Source: Paenibacillus cremeus (GTDB taxonomy: Bacteria > Bacillota > Bacilli > Paenibacillales > NBRC-103111). From it: a DNA stretch of 64,000 nt. Positions 16,061-23,081 of the stretch are shown here, piece after piece. The translations under genes were made by a program, and so were the position numbers. The stretch is taken from positions 99,129 through 163,128 of the forward strand of contig NZ_VNJI01000012.1 in NCBI RefSeq assembly GCF_007786445.1, written 5' to 3'. The notes beneath the pieces are model-generated. The model was not told where the DNA came from, made no database searches, and saw only the letters and a program-made list of their open reading frames with translations. Position 1 is the first letter of the stretch; every line of letters starts with the position of its first letter.

Positions 16061-18277
16061 CTATCGCCCTACCGGATGCTCCTCCAGCTGATGGATAAAG
16101 CTCTTCCGCTTGACAACATAAAGCAGGACCAGCGCCGCTACGCCGTATCCGGCCAGGATCAAGGCATCTCTGGCAATCACTGCACTGCTTCCGATCGAGA
16201 TCAGCTGTCTGAACCCTTCCACCGCGTAGGTCATCGGCAGCATCGGATGAATGAAGCCAAAAAATTTGGATTCCAGCTCCACCGGATACGATCCGCTGCT
16301 GGAGGTGAGCTGCAGCATTAAGATGACAATCGCCACGAACCGCCCTACATCACTTCCGAGCATCGAGATCAGCATGAACAAGATGGCCGTGAAAGCGAGG
16401 CCCAAGAGCACCGCAAAGCCATACATATGGAGAGCCGGAAGCACCGTTGGAATACCTAATCCCGTATGGAGCACGAACACCGACAGCGCCGATTGGAACA
16501 CGCTTACGGAGGCCAGCGCCAAGTATTTATTGGTCATGTAGGAGATCGGGCGCTTCGGCATCGACACCACTTTGTTTAAGTCGATCACGAAAAACAGCAC
16601 CAGCGACCCGACCCACAGCGACAGCGCGATAAAATACGGCGCAAACCCCGTCCCGTTATTGGGCACGGGATGCAGATTCTGCTCGGTCACCTGCACCGGC
16701 GTGGTGATCGTGGCGATCCGTGCTTCGGCCTGGCCGTCCTGCGCGGCCATGCCCGCCGCCTCGCCGAGCTTCGCGGCGAGCTCCTGCTGGCCTGCGTGGA
16801 TGTCCCGCAGGCCGCTAACCAGCTGCACGCTGCCGTCGTGGAGGCGCGTGGTGCCGTCCCGCAGCTGCTGGAAGCCGGCGCCGAAGGCATTGATGCCTTC
16901 GACCAGCGCCGTGCTGCCCTGCTGCAGCTGCTTCACCCCATCGGCCAGCTGCGTGAGCCGGCCGGACAAATCCTCGACCAGCTGCCGGTTCCGGTTCAGC
17001 TGGTCGACGACTTCGCGCACGGCGGCTTGCAGCGCCGTGAGCCCGCTTTGCAGCTGGCCGAGCTGCGCGTCCAGCTGCTGGCTGCCCTGGCGCAGCTGCG
17101 CGGCCGCCTGCGCCAGGCTAGTGCGCGCCTGGCCGAGCGACGCCAGCGCATCCGTGCGCGCCTGCTCCAGCTCGAGCCGGCGCGCCTCCGCGGCCTGCAG
17201 CTGCGCCACGGCGCTGCGGAAGCGCTCGCTGCCGCTGAGCTCCGCGACCTGCGCGGCGAGCGCCTGCAGGTCGGCCAGCGCGCCGTCCAGCTGCGCCTTC
17301 TGCTGGCGCAGGCGGTCGCCCACGGCGGCATCCCAGCTGCGCTGGAGCTCGTCGATGCGGCGGTTCGCGTCCTCGATCGCCGTCCCGGTCGCCGCCAGCG
17401 CGCTCAGGCTTTGCTTCAGCGTTTGGCCGCTTGCATCCAGCACCGCTCGCAGCTGCTCCGCCTGGGCCGCCAGCTTATTGATCGGGTCCAGCAGCTGCGC
17501 CAGCTGGCCATTCAGCTTGGCCACCGCATCCGCACCAAGGCTAGTCACCGTGTCGAGACGGATGATCCCGTTCTCCACTTGATTCGCGCCATTGAGAAGC
17601 TTGGTCAGCCCGTCCGACAACGGCCCCATGCCCGCCTGGGCCTGGCGCAGTCCTTCTTCCAGTGCCGTCGCCCCGTCCTGAGCCTGCTTCGTCCCTTCCG
17701 CAAGCTTCGCCGCGCCATCCGCAGCCTGCTTCAGCCCCTGCCCGCCATTGAGCACTTGGTCGAACAGTACGCGCAAATATTTCTCCGTCAGCTTTTGCTC
17801 CAATTCATGCGAGACATGATCCATCACGCTTCGCACGACCTTTACCCCGAGCATATTGGCCCCCTCGTTTACCTGATACGACAGCTGGCTCGCCCTCGGC
17901 CGCGGCGTCCCCACACTGTAAGCCGTCTCCGAAAAATCCGCTGGAATCGTCAGCACCAAAAAATAGCTTAGCCGCTCAATTCCCATAGCTCCCGCTTCCG
18001 CTTTAACCTCCGTCCAATGGGTCTGGCCATCCGCTAACAGCTGGTCCGTTAGCTCCCTCCCCAGGTTGACCGGCTTGCCTCCCTGCTCCGTCCCCTGATC
18101 CTGATTGACGACCGCCAGCGGCAGCCGATGCAGCAGATCCGTCGGATTCCAAAACGCCCACAAATAAATAAAGCTATACATCAGCGGCAGCACCATTAAG
18201 CCTAGCACCGAGCGGCGAGCCATATTGGAGCCCCACATTTGCTTAATGTCGTGAATGGCCATCTGGAAGCCGTTCAT
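16061..18277 (-). CDS. YhgE/Pip family membrane protein with a long coiled-coil ectodomain
   Basis: About 738 residues. There is one N-terminal membrane segment (RRSVLGLMVLPLMYSFIYLWAFW), a large extracytoplasmic region with heptad/11-residue repeats rich in Gln, Ala and Leu (about 195-525; DGLTKLLNGANQVENG and LQQGSTALVEGINAF types), and five C-terminal membrane segments (about 545-735). This is the YhgE/Pip architecture, related to ABC-2 permeases, to phage-infection proteins and to type VII secretion components. The ATG at 18277 (MNGFQM) follows GGAAGGGG. The repeat region is much more GC-rich than its neighbours. Confidence 0.85.
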   Translation of the reverse strand: MNGFQMAIHDIKQMWGSNMARRSVLGLMVLPLMYSFIYLWAFWNPTDLLHRLPLAVVNQDQGTEQGGKPVNLGRELTDQLLADGQTHWTEVKAEAGAMGIERLSYFLVLTIPADFSETAYSVGTPRPRASQLSYQVNEGANMLGVKVVRSVMDHVSHELEQKLTEKYLRVLFDQVLNGGQGLKQAADGAAKLAEGTKQAQDGATALEEGLRQAQAGMGPLSDGLTKLLNGANQVENGIIRLDTVTSLGADAVAKLNGQLAQLLDPINKLAAQAEQLRAVLDASGQTLKQSLSALAATGTAIEDANRRIDELQRSWDAAVGDRLRQQKAQLDGALADLQALAAQVAELSGSERFRSAVAQLQAAEARRLELEQARTDALASLGQARTSLAQAAAQLRQGSQQLDAQLGQLQSGLTALQAAVREVVDQLNRNRQLVEDLSGRLTQLADGVKQLQQGSTALVEGINAFGAGFQQLRDGTTRLHDGSVQLVSGLRDIHAGQQELAAKLGEAAGMAAQDGQAEARIATITTPVQVTEQNLHPVPNNGTGFAPYFIALSLWVGSLVLFFVIDLNKVVSMPKRPISYMTNKYLALASVSVFQSALSVFVLHTGLGIPTVLPALHMYGFAVLLGLAFTAILFMLISMLGSDVGRFVAIVILMLQLTSSSGSYPVELESKFFGFIHPMLPMTYAVEGFRQLISIGSSAVIARDALILAGYGVAALVLLYVVKRKSFIHQLEEHPVGR

Positions 18278-18364
18278 GGCGTTCCCCTTCCTTTCTGCAT
18301 TCCCCACCTTTAGCTCTAGTTAGTATTTGTCTGTCCAGCCAGCCTATCCAACTCAGACCAAGAC

Positions 18365-18426
18365 AAAAACCCCGCCAAAGAACCCAGGCTTAGCACCTCA
18401 TTCCTTAACGGGGTTTCAATTTTTCA
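18365..18426 (-). terminator. Terminator for the 24-codon gene
   Basis: Minus strand: AAACCCCGTTAAGG opens a stem closed by GGCGGGGTTTTTG, with a long loop. A shorter T run on the other strand may also let it work the other way. It lies immediately after the 24-codon gene. Confidence 0.7.
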
Positions 18427-18434
18427 TGTATCGC

Positions 18435-18509
18435 TTAAAGAGCGATGCCAATCGCTTGTTGCAGCGAGTCATCACTGTTTGCTGCGCTCAGAGCGGCATT
18501 GATTTGCAT
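18435..18509 (-). CDS. 24-residue small protein gene
   Basis: A short open frame beginning MQINAALSAANSDD and ending AIGIAL before TAA. It has everything a real gene should have: a TTGTCA/TATAAT promoter with an 18-bp spacer 36 bases upstream of the ATG, a GAGG site nine bases before the ATG, and a terminator just after the stop. The peptide is mildly amphipathic, with no obvious membrane segment and no signal peptide. I do not recognise it. Alternatives are a regulatory RNA that carries a chance reading frame, or a leader peptide without a following gene. Confidence 0.6.
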   Translation of the reverse strand: MQINAALSAANSDDSLQQAIGIAL

Positions 18510-18544
18510 GGGATCATCCTCATTTACAAGATGGAATTTCGCCC

Positions 18545-18574
18545 ATTATACTGAAAAAAGGGTGAATCTGACAA
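18545..18574 (-). promoter_or_regulatory. Sigma-A promoter of the 24-codon gene
   Basis: -35 TTGTCA at 18569-18574 and a perfect -10 TATAAT at 18545-18550, spacer 18 bp, reading leftward. The -35 lies in the 5' region of the divergent CxxC membrane-protein gene. Confidence 0.8.
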
Positions 18575-18587
18575 CCGAGGTGCCGCG

Positions 18588-18872
18588 ATGTTCGGAAATC
18601 ATAGTGTAAGTATGAATTATGCCGTTGTAACGGTTTTGGCAATTGGTGCGATTCTGTGGATCCTAGGGGCGCTGAAGCAGCGCCGCCGCCGCGGGCCTTT
18701 TGCTCCGTCCAAAAAGAAGCTTTCAATGCAAAAACAAAGCTGCTCCTACTGTCGCCGCAAAGTCAATCCCAAAGAGCTCTCGTTCTATTCCGCCCCCGCT
18801 CATGGCAAAGTAATCGGCGTATGCAAAGCCTGCAAGCCGCAGGCCGAACGGCAATCTCTGCTTCGACTTTAG
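18588..18872 (+). CDS. Small membrane protein with a CxxC zinc-ribbon-like tail
   Basis: 94 residues. A single membrane segment (about 10-27, YAVVTVLAIGAILWILGAL) is followed by a very basic stretch (KQRRRRG...KKK) and a C-terminal domain with two cysteine pairs, CSYCRR and CKACK, spaced like a zinc ribbon. The N-terminus is therefore probably outside and the Cys domain in the cytoplasm. GAGGTG lies just before the ATG. I do not recognise the family; RNA, ribosome or membrane-protein binding by the zinc ribbon would be a guess. Confidence 0.7.
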   Translation: MFGNHSVSMNYAVVTVLAIGAILWILGALKQRRRRGPFAPSKKKLSMQKQSCSYCRRKVNPKELSFYSAPAHGKVIGVCKACKPQAERQSLLRL

Positions 18873-18884
18873 CTTGCTCGAACA

Positions 18885-18920
18885 TAAAAAGAAGCCCCGG
18901 ACATCCGGGACTTCTTCTTG
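18885..18920. terminator. Bidirectional terminator between the CxxC gene and tRNA-Leu
   Basis: AAGAAGCCCCGG pairs with CCGGGACTTCTTCTT around an ACAT loop; usable from both sides. Confidence 0.8.
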
Positions 18921-18932
18921 GTCGATCTGTAT

Positions 18933-19014
18933 GCGGTTGAGAGGACTCGAACCTCCACGGGCGTAAGCCCACTACCCCCTCAAGATAGCGTGTCTGCCAT
19001 TCCACCACAACCGC
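18933..19014 (-). tRNA. tRNA-Leu (anticodon GAG)
   Basis: 82 nt. The acceptor pair GCGGTTG/CAACCGC, anticodon stem CTATC/GGTAG with loop TTGAGGG (anticodon GAG), a class II variable arm and a T-loop with GGTTCGAGTCC are present. CCA is not encoded. It has its own promoter upstream. Confidence 0.95.
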
Positions 19015-19028
19015 TCGTACTAGGAATC

Positions 19029-19057
19029 ATTATAGCGCGTTCCAGCGCAAGAGTAAA
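19029..19057 (-). promoter_or_regulatory. Promoter of tRNA-Leu
   Basis: TTTACT (19052-19057), a 17-bp spacer, and TATAAT (19029-19034), reading leftward into the tRNA 15 bases on. Confidence 0.75.
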
Positions 19058-19092
19058 GGGATTTGGTCTGGCATTTTTTTGCCCCTGCTCTT

Positions 19093-19194
19093 TATGACCC
19101 GTAGGGGATACTCTTCGTTTCACTCCGAGACTGCGAAGCCTCTGCTAACGAAGCCTTGCTCCGACGAACCCTTCGGGTTCTCACCCCTACTTAC
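19093..19194 (-). repeat. tRNA-Glu trailer element with a duplicated tRNA 3' end
   Basis: Downstream of tRNA-Glu lies a compact element. The 17-bp sequence at 19195-19211 (the tRNA 3' end and flank, TATGACCCGTAGGGGAT on the plus strand) recurs exactly at 19093-19109. Between the copies the minus strand holds GTAGGGGTGAGAACCC, which resembles the complement of the tRNA T-arm, then the hairpin GAACCCGAAGGGTTC, then CGTCGGAGCA. Parts of the last two recur near tRNA-Ser (21510-21538). Confidence 0.6.
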
Positions 19195-19196
19195 TA

Positions 19197-19268
19197 TGAC
19201 CCGTAGGGGATTCGAACCCCTGTTACCTCCGTGAAAGGGAGGTGTCTTAACCCCTTGACCAACGGGCC
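19197..19268 (-). tRNA. tRNA-Glu (anticodon UUC)
   Basis: 72 nt. Acceptor GGCCCGT/ACGGGTC with discriminator A, anticodon stem CCTCC/GGAGG with loop CTTTCAC (anticodon TTC), and T-loop GGTTCGAATCC. CCA is not encoded. Confidence 0.95.
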
Positions 19269-19308
19269 ATGCCATTCATAACGGCCGCCCTCTCGAGCGA
19301 CAAAAGTT

Positions 19309-19337
19309 ATTATATCGGATGGACTAGCGAATGACAA
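19309..19337 (-). promoter_or_regulatory. Promoter of tRNA-Glu
   Basis: TTGTCA (19332-19337), a 17-bp spacer and TATAAT (19309-19314): a near-consensus sigma-A promoter about 40 bp before the tRNA. Confidence 0.85.
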
Positions 19338-19437
19338 GACTTTTTTGCCGAAAAAGCTCGCTTCATGGCTTGGAAATTGATGGTGTGTTACAATCGCGAT
19401 AAGGAGCTTTTTGCATAACAGAACTGAGGTGTTTCCT

Positions 19438-20370
19438 ATGCTGCTTTACGAACAATCCACCGGGAAGGTGAGCAGAACCGATATCCGGCGCCCGAACGAC
19501 AATGAAACGGTCTGGATTCATCTGGTCGATGCACGGCCGGAGGACGTCGAATTCACGCTTCGCGACACGTTTGGCTGTCATCCGCTAGTTGTCGAGGATT
19601 GCATCAAGCTGAATCAACGCCCCAAGATGGATCGCTACAAGGACCATATTTTCATCACGTTCTTCGCGCTTACCGATAAGAATTTGGCCACCGAAGAGAT
19701 CGGCATCGTCATTGGCCGGAATTATGTCGTCAGCATTAGCAAAAAGCCGCTTCTCATGATGGACGCGCTCAGTGAGCACTTTTTAAAAATGGAAGGAAGC
19801 ATGGCGCATCCCGGCGGCATTTTGTACCGCATCTTGGATCGCTGCGTCGATGACTATACAAGCATCATCAATCTGGTTGAGGACCGCATGGACCGAATGG
19901 AGCGCACCGTGTTCCGTAATCCTTACGTTCGGGTCGCGCAGGAAATTTTTCAACTGAAACGGATGATTCATCATTTGCGCCGCATTATTGTGGAGGAAAA
20001 AACGATCCTCGGCGCCATCAGCCACCAAAACTTCCCTTATATGAAGCAGGAAGCGGACGTTTACTTCATCGACATTTACGATCATATTTCCCGGGTAATC
20101 GACTCACTCGACATTTTTCGCGAATCTCTTACTGGTCTGCTGGAGCTGCAGATGAGCATGAAATCCGACCGGATGAACGAAACCATGAAAACCTTGACGG
20201 TGATGAGCTCGATTTTTCTTCCGCTTATCTTTGTGGTGGGGCTGTACGGCATGAATTTCAAATTCATCCCCGAGCTGAGCTGGGATTACGGCTATGCTTA
20301 TGTCTGGATCGTGATGATCTGTATCACTTTGCTAATGTATCGTATTTTCAAATGGAAAAAATGGCTCTAG
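19438..20370 (+). CDS. corA: CorA family magnesium/divalent cation transporter
   Basis: 310 residues: a cytoplasmic alpha/beta domain (about 1-230) with a long helix ending in the membrane, then two C-terminal membrane segments. The pore signature YGMNF lies at the end of the first (MSSIFLPLIFVVGLYGMNF), followed by the acidic-polar loop KFIPELSWDYGY. It imports Mg2+ (or Co2+/Ni2+) as a homopentamer. The ATG at 19438 follows GAGGTG by seven bases; a TTG nine codons earlier also has a GGAG and remains possible. Confidence 0.92.
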   Translation: MLLYEQSTGKVSRTDIRRPNDNETVWIHLVDARPEDVEFTLRDTFGCHPLVVEDCIKLNQRPKMDRYKDHIFITFFALTDKNLATEEIGIVIGRNYVVSISKKPLLMMDALSEHFLKMEGSMAHPGGILYRILDRCVDDYTSIINLVEDRMDRMERTVFRNPYVRVAQEIFQLKRMIHHLRRIIVEEKTILGAISHQNFPYMKQEADVYFIDIYDHISRVIDSLDIFRESLTGLLELQMSMKSDRMNETMKTLTVMSSIFLPLIFVVGLYGMNFKFIPELSWDYGYAYVWIVMICITLLMYRIFKWKKWL

Positions 20371-20382
20371 CCCATTCGCGGT

Positions 20383-21393
20383 TCATTCATACCCGTTCGG
20401 GTTGTTGACCTGCCATCTCCACGCGTCTGCGCACATGTCCTCCAGCCCTTTTTCCGCCGTCCAGCCGAGCTCGTTCTTCGCTTTCGCCGGGTCTGCGTAG
20501 CTGCACGCAACATCGCCCGGTCTGCGGTCTACAATCACATAAGGGATTGCTCGGCCGGAAGCTTTCTCTAAGGCATGTACCATCTGCAGCACGCTATACC
20601 CGTTGCCCGTTCCTAGATTATAGGCCTCGACACCGGCAGCAGACTGGACTTTTTCCAGCGCTTTGAGATGTCCTTTGGCCAGATCGACGACATGAATGTA
20701 ATCCCGCACTCCCGTGCCATCCACCGTCGGATAATCGTTGCCGAACACCTTAAGCTCCTTCAATTTACCTACCGCTACCTGCGTGATGTAAGGCATTAAA
20801 TTATTCGGAAGCCCTTCCGGATCTTCCCCGATCCGTCCGCTCTCATGAGCGCCAATCGGATTAAAATAGCGCAGCAGCGCGATGCTCCATTCCGGATCGG
20901 AAACGTGCAGATCGCGAAGGATTTGCTCCAGCATGAGCTTGGTTTGGCCATAGGGATTGGTCGCCGCGAGCGAAAAGTCTTCTCTCACCGGCGAGCGTTC
21001 CGATATTCCGTATACCGTAGCGGAGGAGCTGAACACCAGCTTTTTCACTTTGTACTTCCGCATCAGCCCGCACAGCACCAACGTACCGGTAATATTGTTG
21101 TGATAATAGCGAAGCGGCTGCTGCACGGACTCCCCTACCGCCTTCAATCCAGCAAAATGGATCACCGCGTCGATCTGATTCTCAGAAAATACTTTTTCAA
21201 GTCCTTCCGCATCCAGCAAATCTACATGGTACTGTTTCACCGGCTTGCCGGTAATTTCTTGGACGCGCTTTAAGGCCTCCGGCTTGCTATTCGAGCCATT
21301 ATCCACGACGATCACGTCGTATTGTGCATTCAGCAGCTCTACACACGTGTGACTCCCTATGTACCCCGCTCCACCGGTCACCAAAATCGCCAT
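20383..21393 (-). CDS. galE: UDP-glucose 4-epimerase
   Basis: Interconverts UDP-glucose and UDP-galactose. 336 residues, a short-chain dehydrogenase fold: NAD-binding [17 protein letters not shown] at the N-terminus, catalytic SSSATVYG with the YGQTK Tyr-Lys pair, and family blocks [32 protein letters not shown] and [13 protein letters not shown]. The ATG at 21393 (MAILVTGG) has GGAG upstream and starts at the fold; the longer frame is unsupported. It converges with corA at 12 bp spacing. It could supply UDP-galactose for wall glycans, including the locus at 30-54 kb, but is not linked to it. Confidence 0.95.
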   Translation of the reverse strand: MAILVTGGAGYIGSHTCVELLNAQYDVIVVDNGSNSKPEALKRVQEITGKPVKQYHVDLLDAEGLEKVFSENQIDAVIHFAGLKAVGESVQQPLRYYHNNITGTLVLCGLMRKYKVKKLVFSSSATVYGISERSPVREDFSLAATNPYGQTKLMLEQILRDLHVSDPEWSIALLRYFNPIGAHESGRIGEDPEGLPNNLMPYITQVAVGKLKELKVFGNDYPTVDGTGVRDYIHVVDLAKGHLKALEKVQSAAGVEAYNLGTGNGYSVLQMVHALEKASGRAIPYVIVDRRPGDVACSYADPAKAKNELGWTAEKGLEDMCADAWRWQVNNPNGYE

Positions 21394-21509
21394 TTGACCC
21401 ACTCCGTTCATTATTCGTATCGTTCATACCTCTATTCTATCATAATGGGAATGGCTGATTTTATAAAGAATGCTTTTTTATTCTACTTCCAAGCGCAGCA
21501 GCACTCCGC

Positions 21510-21557
21510 TGCTCCGACGCCCCCTCTTCTCGGGTTCTTACCCTCTCTGTCTCCTGA
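21510..21557 (-). repeat. tRNA-Ser trailer element related to the tRNA-Glu trailer
   Basis: Shares TGCTCCGACG (21510-21519, also 19157-19166) and TCGGGTTCT (21530-21538, also 19173-19181) with the tRNA-Glu trailer. On the minus strand the part nearest the tRNA, GAGAGGGTAAGAACCC, resembles the complement of this tRNA's own T-arm and acceptor. It lies beyond the tRNA terminator. Confidence 0.5.
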
Positions 21558-21596
21558 CATAACAAAAAAACCGCCTTACGGCGGTTCTTTGTTATG
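21558..21596 (-). terminator. Terminator of the tRNA-Asn/tRNA-Ser unit
   Basis: CATAACAAAGAACCGCC pairs with GGCGGTTTTTTTGTTATG around GTAA (minus strand), an almost perfect stem with an embedded T tract. Confidence 0.9.
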
Positions 21597-21600
21597 TATA

Positions 21601-21688
21601 CGGAGAGAGAGGGATTCGAACCCTCGCACCACTTACGCAGTCTAACCCCTTAGCAGAGGGTCCCCTTGAGCCACTTGGGTATCTCTCC
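21601..21688 (-). tRNA. tRNA-Ser (anticodon GCU)
   Basis: 88 nt, class II. Acceptor GGAGAGA/TCTCTCC with discriminator G, anticodon loop CTGCTAA (anticodon GCT), long variable arm and T-loop GGTTCGAATCC. CCA is not encoded. It lies 9 bp downstream of tRNA-Asn in the same transcript. Confidence 0.95.
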
Positions 21689-21697
21689 AAAAAGTAA

Positions 21698-21773
21698 TGG
21701 CTCCCCGAACAGGACTCGAACCTGTGACAACTCGATTAACAGTCGAGTGCTCTACCAACTGAGCTATCAGGGA
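21698..21773 (-). tRNA. tRNA-Asn (anticodon GUU)
   Basis: 76 nt including an encoded CCA. Acceptor TCCCTGA/TCGGGGA, anticodon loop CTGTTAA (anticodon GTT), T-loop GGTTCGAGTCC, discriminator G. Confidence 0.95.
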
Positions 21774-21785
21774 ACGGTAATTCAT

Positions 21786-21814
21786 AATTTATCACGATTG
21801 TTGGACTAAGTCAA
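21786..21814 (-). promoter_or_regulatory. Promoter of the tRNA-Asn/tRNA-Ser unit
   Basis: TTGACT (21809-21814), a 17-bp spacer and TAAATT (21786-21791). The -35 lies inside the last codons of the SprT-like gene. Confidence 0.65.
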
Positions 21815-22268
21815 GCGCAAGCAGCTTCAATTTACCCTTGCAATGGCCGCACACATATTTCTTCGGGTCGGCCTTCCTTTTACGCATATACTCGGCTCTG
21901 CAGCTTACACACACCAGCTTGTACCGGTATGGCTCCTTCCGCTGCAGCGACTGAGGAAGCGATCGGCAGTACCGTGTTCCGCCTACCTTTTCCAGTAGTT
22001 CTTTAAAATCATCATCCCGATGCTGGTAGCCCTGCTTTAATAGATGCAAGTGATAGTGGCACAGCTCGTGCTTGATGATTTTCTCCACGTCAGCGGGACC
22101 GAATTGTTCATACTGCAGCCAGCTGATCTCAATGTCATGCGTGCGGGTAAAATATCTCCCCCCCGTAGACCGCAGCCTGCGATTGAAGCTCGCCCGATGC
22201 TTAAATGGACGTCCAAACGATGACAGCGATATGTTCTCCACCCACAGCTGAAGCTGCCGGTCATCCAT
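21792..22268 (-). CDS. SprT-like zinc metalloprotein (YdcK type)
   Basis: 158 residues. The SprT signature HELCHYHLHLLKQG (HExxH metal site) lies near residue 68, followed by a C-terminal zinc ribbon with LVCVSCRAEYMRKR and YVCGHCKGKL. B. subtilis YdcK, a neighbour of cmpA and tex, is the same type. SprT domains of eukaryotic Spartan cleave DNA-protein crosslinks; the bacterial role is not established. The ATG at 22268 is taken over a TTG four codons upstream that abuts AGAGG. Confidence 0.88.
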   Translation of the reverse strand: MDDRQLQLWVENISLSSFGRPFKHRASFNRRLRSTGGRYFTRTHDIEISWLQYEQFGPADVEKIIKHELCHYHLHLLKQGYQHRDDDFKELLEKVGGTRYCRSLPQSLQRKEPYRYKLVCVSCRAEYMRKRKADPKKYVCGHCKGKLKLLALDLVQQS

Positions 22269-22402
22269 CCGTGTTCCCAACCTCTCTATGGTTTCTCACT
22301 TGAATTGTAACCACTGATTAGGCTACACTGTCAAGTAGGAATTATGATTTTTCGGACAAGTCGACCATTTTCTTAAAAGGAACGAGAGGAGCACTTCCCA
22401 CT

Positions 22403-22759
22403 ATGTTTGAAAAAAAATACGCCCTGCTGAAGCTGAATGACACGCTCGAATTTGTGGAAATGCCCGCCACACATATGTATCAGCTCGGTGCGCTGAATCA
22501 GCGCCTGCATAAGGAGCTGAGCAAGCTTACGGCGACCGAGGTTCCGGCCCTCCCGACGTTTATCGCCGAATTTGACCAGCTCGAAATCGTTCATCCGGAT
22601 TATGCCGTGCAGCATGGTCTGGAGTACATCAACCGCCTTGAACAAAAGTTTGCCTCCATCGAGGAAAAAGAATACCCGCTCATTTCCCTTCTAACCGAAA
22701 TTCGGGCGTTACAAGCCCAACTCGAGCAGTGGTACGAAGAAGAAGCGGATTTCGCCTAA
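22403..22759 (+). CDS. Small acidic helical protein, unknown function
   Basis: 118 residues, acidic and Leu/Glu-rich, with no membrane segment or motif. The C-terminal third (about 72-115) looks like a helical hairpin (EYINRLEQKFASIEEKEYPL, then LTEIRALQAQLEQWYEEE). GAGGAG lies 11 bases before the ATG. It sits between sprT and cmpA, on the cmpA strand. I do not recognise the family. Confidence 0.7.
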   Translation: MFEKKYALLKLNDTLEFVEMPATHMYQLGALNQRLHKELSKLTATEVPALPTFIAEFDQLEIVHPDYAVQHGLEYINRLEQKFASIEEKEYPLISLLTEIRALQAQLEQWYEEEADFA

Positions 22760-22845
22760 ACGCAATGCAGCTGATCACCTGTGGACTTGCACCCAAACGC
22801 CCTTCCATCCATAAGCTATCATACAGCTAGAACGGGAAGGGACTG

Positions 22846-22998
22846 ATGGGCTTGCCACAATGGCTTTGCAACCAACTGATGCGTGCCTTTTACAACAAAA
22901 ATCACCGGCAAATTCGTTTATTGAACGATTGCTGGTTTTTTTACCGAACGAGACGAAGCGACGCGGAATCCTCGACCACACCATCGCAGCAACCATAA
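22846..22998 (+). CDS. cmpA: Cortex morphogenetic protein CmpA
   Basis: 50 residues. LPQWLCNQLMRAFYNKN, then QIRLLNDCWFFYR, closely follow the CmpA pattern (PxWLxNQxxxAFxxKxxxQIxLLNxCWxFY). In B. subtilis CmpA is a 37-residue adaptor of the ClpXP-dependent quality control that gates spore cortex assembly with SpoIVA. The gene lies between sprT-like and tex exactly as in B. subtilis. The product carries about 13 extra hydrophilic residues after the family core (SDAESSTTPSQQP). It implies a spore-former. The AAGGGA site is very close to the start. Confidence 0.88.
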   Translation: MGLPQWLCNQLMRAFYNKNHRQIRLLNDCWFFYRTRRSDAESSTTPSQQP

Positions 22999-23016
22999 TC
23001 CAACGGATAAAACAAC

Positions 23017-23080
23017 AATAGAGCATCAGCCCCAGCGGAAGGATCCACGTTCCTCCACTACGGCTAATGCTCTATTTTTT
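23017..23080. terminator. Terminator between cmpA and tex
   Basis: AATAGAGCATCAGCC pairs with GGCTAATGCTCTATTTTTT over a structured loop. T tract on the plus strand; it sits between convergent genes. Confidence 0.8.
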
Positions 23081-23081
23081 A

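Noticed and set aside
16572..17971. Two long plus-strand frames opposite the YhgE-type gene
   Set aside because: Ser/Arg/Leu-rich translations caused by the GC-rich heptad repeats of the real gene; no motifs.
18763..19008. 81-codon minus-strand frame beginning MVEWQTRYLEG
   Set aside because: It reads through tRNA-Leu and the neighbouring terminator; this is the well-known false protein created by translating a tRNA-Leu gene.
21322..21645. 107-codon plus-strand frame ending RERDSNPRTTYAV
   Set aside because: Antisense to galE's start and to tRNA-Ser; the ending is the typical artefact of translating the tRNA complement.
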